Positions 63,541-64,000 of a stretch of DNA of 64,000 nucleotides are shown in pieces; position 1 is the stretch's first letter; the number at the start of each line of letters is the position of its first letter. Below the pieces are notes generated by a model. It was not told where the DNA came from. It was given only the letters and a program-made list of their open reading frames with translations, and did no database searches. The stretch is from Nocardioides hwasunensis. GTDB taxonomy: Bacteria > Actinomycetota > Actinomycetes > Propionibacteriales > Nocardioidaceae. Where the stretch lies: the NCBI RefSeq assembly GCF_014779665.1, contig NZ_JACXYY010000002.1, positions 310,001 to 374,000 on the forward strand, given 5' to 3'. Position numbers and translations under genes: made by a program.

Positions 63541-64000
63541 GTGGCCGGTCCCGACATGCGTGCACGCGACTCCGACCGCAACGAGGCGATCGAGGTCATC
63601 GAGACCGCGTGGAGCGACGGACAGCTCGCCCGTGAGGAGTACGACGCCCGCACCACGAAGGCGTTGACCGCGACCACGCTCGGCGACCTCGAGCGACTCG
63701 TCCGCGACCTCCAGGAGCCGGGCAAGAAGCGGGTCCGGGCGAGCCTCACCCGGCTCGCGGAGGTGCGCGGCAGGCCAGCGCCCACCCAGACCCAGGTGGC
63801 GATGGCCGAGGGGCTCGCCGGCTTCGCCCGCAGGTTCGGCACCGGGGTGCTCGTCATCGCCGTGACGGCGTTCGCCGTGCTGGTCGCCCTGCCGTGGCTG
63901 CTGCGCGGCTCGGCGGATCCCGCCGAGGGCACGCAGTCCTCGGCCCCGGTCGACCTGCTCACCGCCGACGGCTTCCGCACCTTCGTCGAGGCGGTCGACG
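63541..64000 (+). CDS. DUF1707-domain membrane protein (5' part only)
   Basis: The visible 153 residues start at GTG and hold the DUF1707 module, MRARDSDRNEAIEVIETAW, then DGQLAREEYDARTTKAL and DLERLVRDLQ, which is a small SHOCT-like helical domain. A single membrane helix follows near residues 100-120, and the rest is extracytoplasmic and continues past the right edge. The domain is common in actinobacterial membrane proteins of unknown function, often stress- or wall-related. Confidence 0.8.
   Translation, partial: MAGPDMRARDSDRNEAIEVIETAWSDGQLAREEYDARTTKALTATTLGDLERLVRDLQEPGKKRVRASLTRLAEVRGRPAPTQTQVAMAEGLAGFARRFGTGVLVIAVTAFAVLVALPWLLRGSADPAEGTQSSAPVDLLTADGFRTFVEAVD

Overview
The window is chromosomal DNA from a high-GC actinobacterium, most likely a Nocardioides-type member of the Propionibacteriales. 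This rests on codon use, GTG starts, a mycothiol-dependent formaldehyde dehydrogenase, a His-tailed GroEL1 behind CIRCE operators, and the order groES-groEL-guaB-guaB3-GMC oxidoreductase-guaA, which recalls the mycobacterial Rv3396c-Rv3418c region. I see no tRNA or rRNA gene, insertion sequence, prophage or CRISPR array. Coding density is high, and many genes begin 6-7 bases after a TANNNT box, which suggests leaderless transcripts.

1-9.1 kb: the end of a locus for helical, possibly secreted proteins; a lipoprotein; an ECF sigma factor with a membrane-anchored partner; mycothiol-dependent formaldehyde detoxification (mscR plus metallo-beta-lactamase hydrolase); a small TOPRIM protein; a GH3 hexosaminidase lipoprotein; a THUMP-like methyltransferase.

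9.1-31 kb: the housekeeping core. It holds groES-groEL under two CIRCE elements, an ACT-GNAT fusion, a GH16 glucanase, a membrane glycosyltransferase, guaB, a secreted metzincin protease, a TetR regulator, a CHAP-domain wall hydrolase, guaB3 (catalytic Cys replaced by His), a decayed AbiEi/DUF559-type gene, glpD, a succinate-semialdehyde dehydrogenase, a GMC oxidoreductase and guaA. IMP dehydrogenase and GMP synthase give the complete IMP-to-GMP route.

31-44.8 kb: transport and pentose/aldose use. A VOC protein and an SSS-family symporter with a small membrane partner precede a xylose-type ABC transporter (binding protein, single-domain ATPase, permease) with a ROK regulator at its end and a perfect AT-rich palindrome in front. 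Opposite lie xylA and a second ROK regulator, divergent from an aldo/keto reductase, aldose 1-epimerase, a short lipoprotein resembling a sugar-binding protein, and map. No xylulokinase is present.

44.8-51 kb: a minus-strand run of acyl-CoA ligase, glycerophosphodiesterase, secreted propeller protein and MMPL exporter that may serve lipid turnover or export.

51-64 kb: cold-shock protein, GlsB-type membrane protein, orphan response regulator, flavin reductase and RidA proteins, then an organosulfur operon (ABC permease, ATPase, binding protein and a cytoplasmic formylglycine-type arylsulfatase) ending in a strong terminator. The end holds a LOG-family protein, a small zinc-ribbon-like protein, a phosphoesterase, two FAD oxidoreductases, an NTF2-like protein and the start of a DUF1707 membrane protein.
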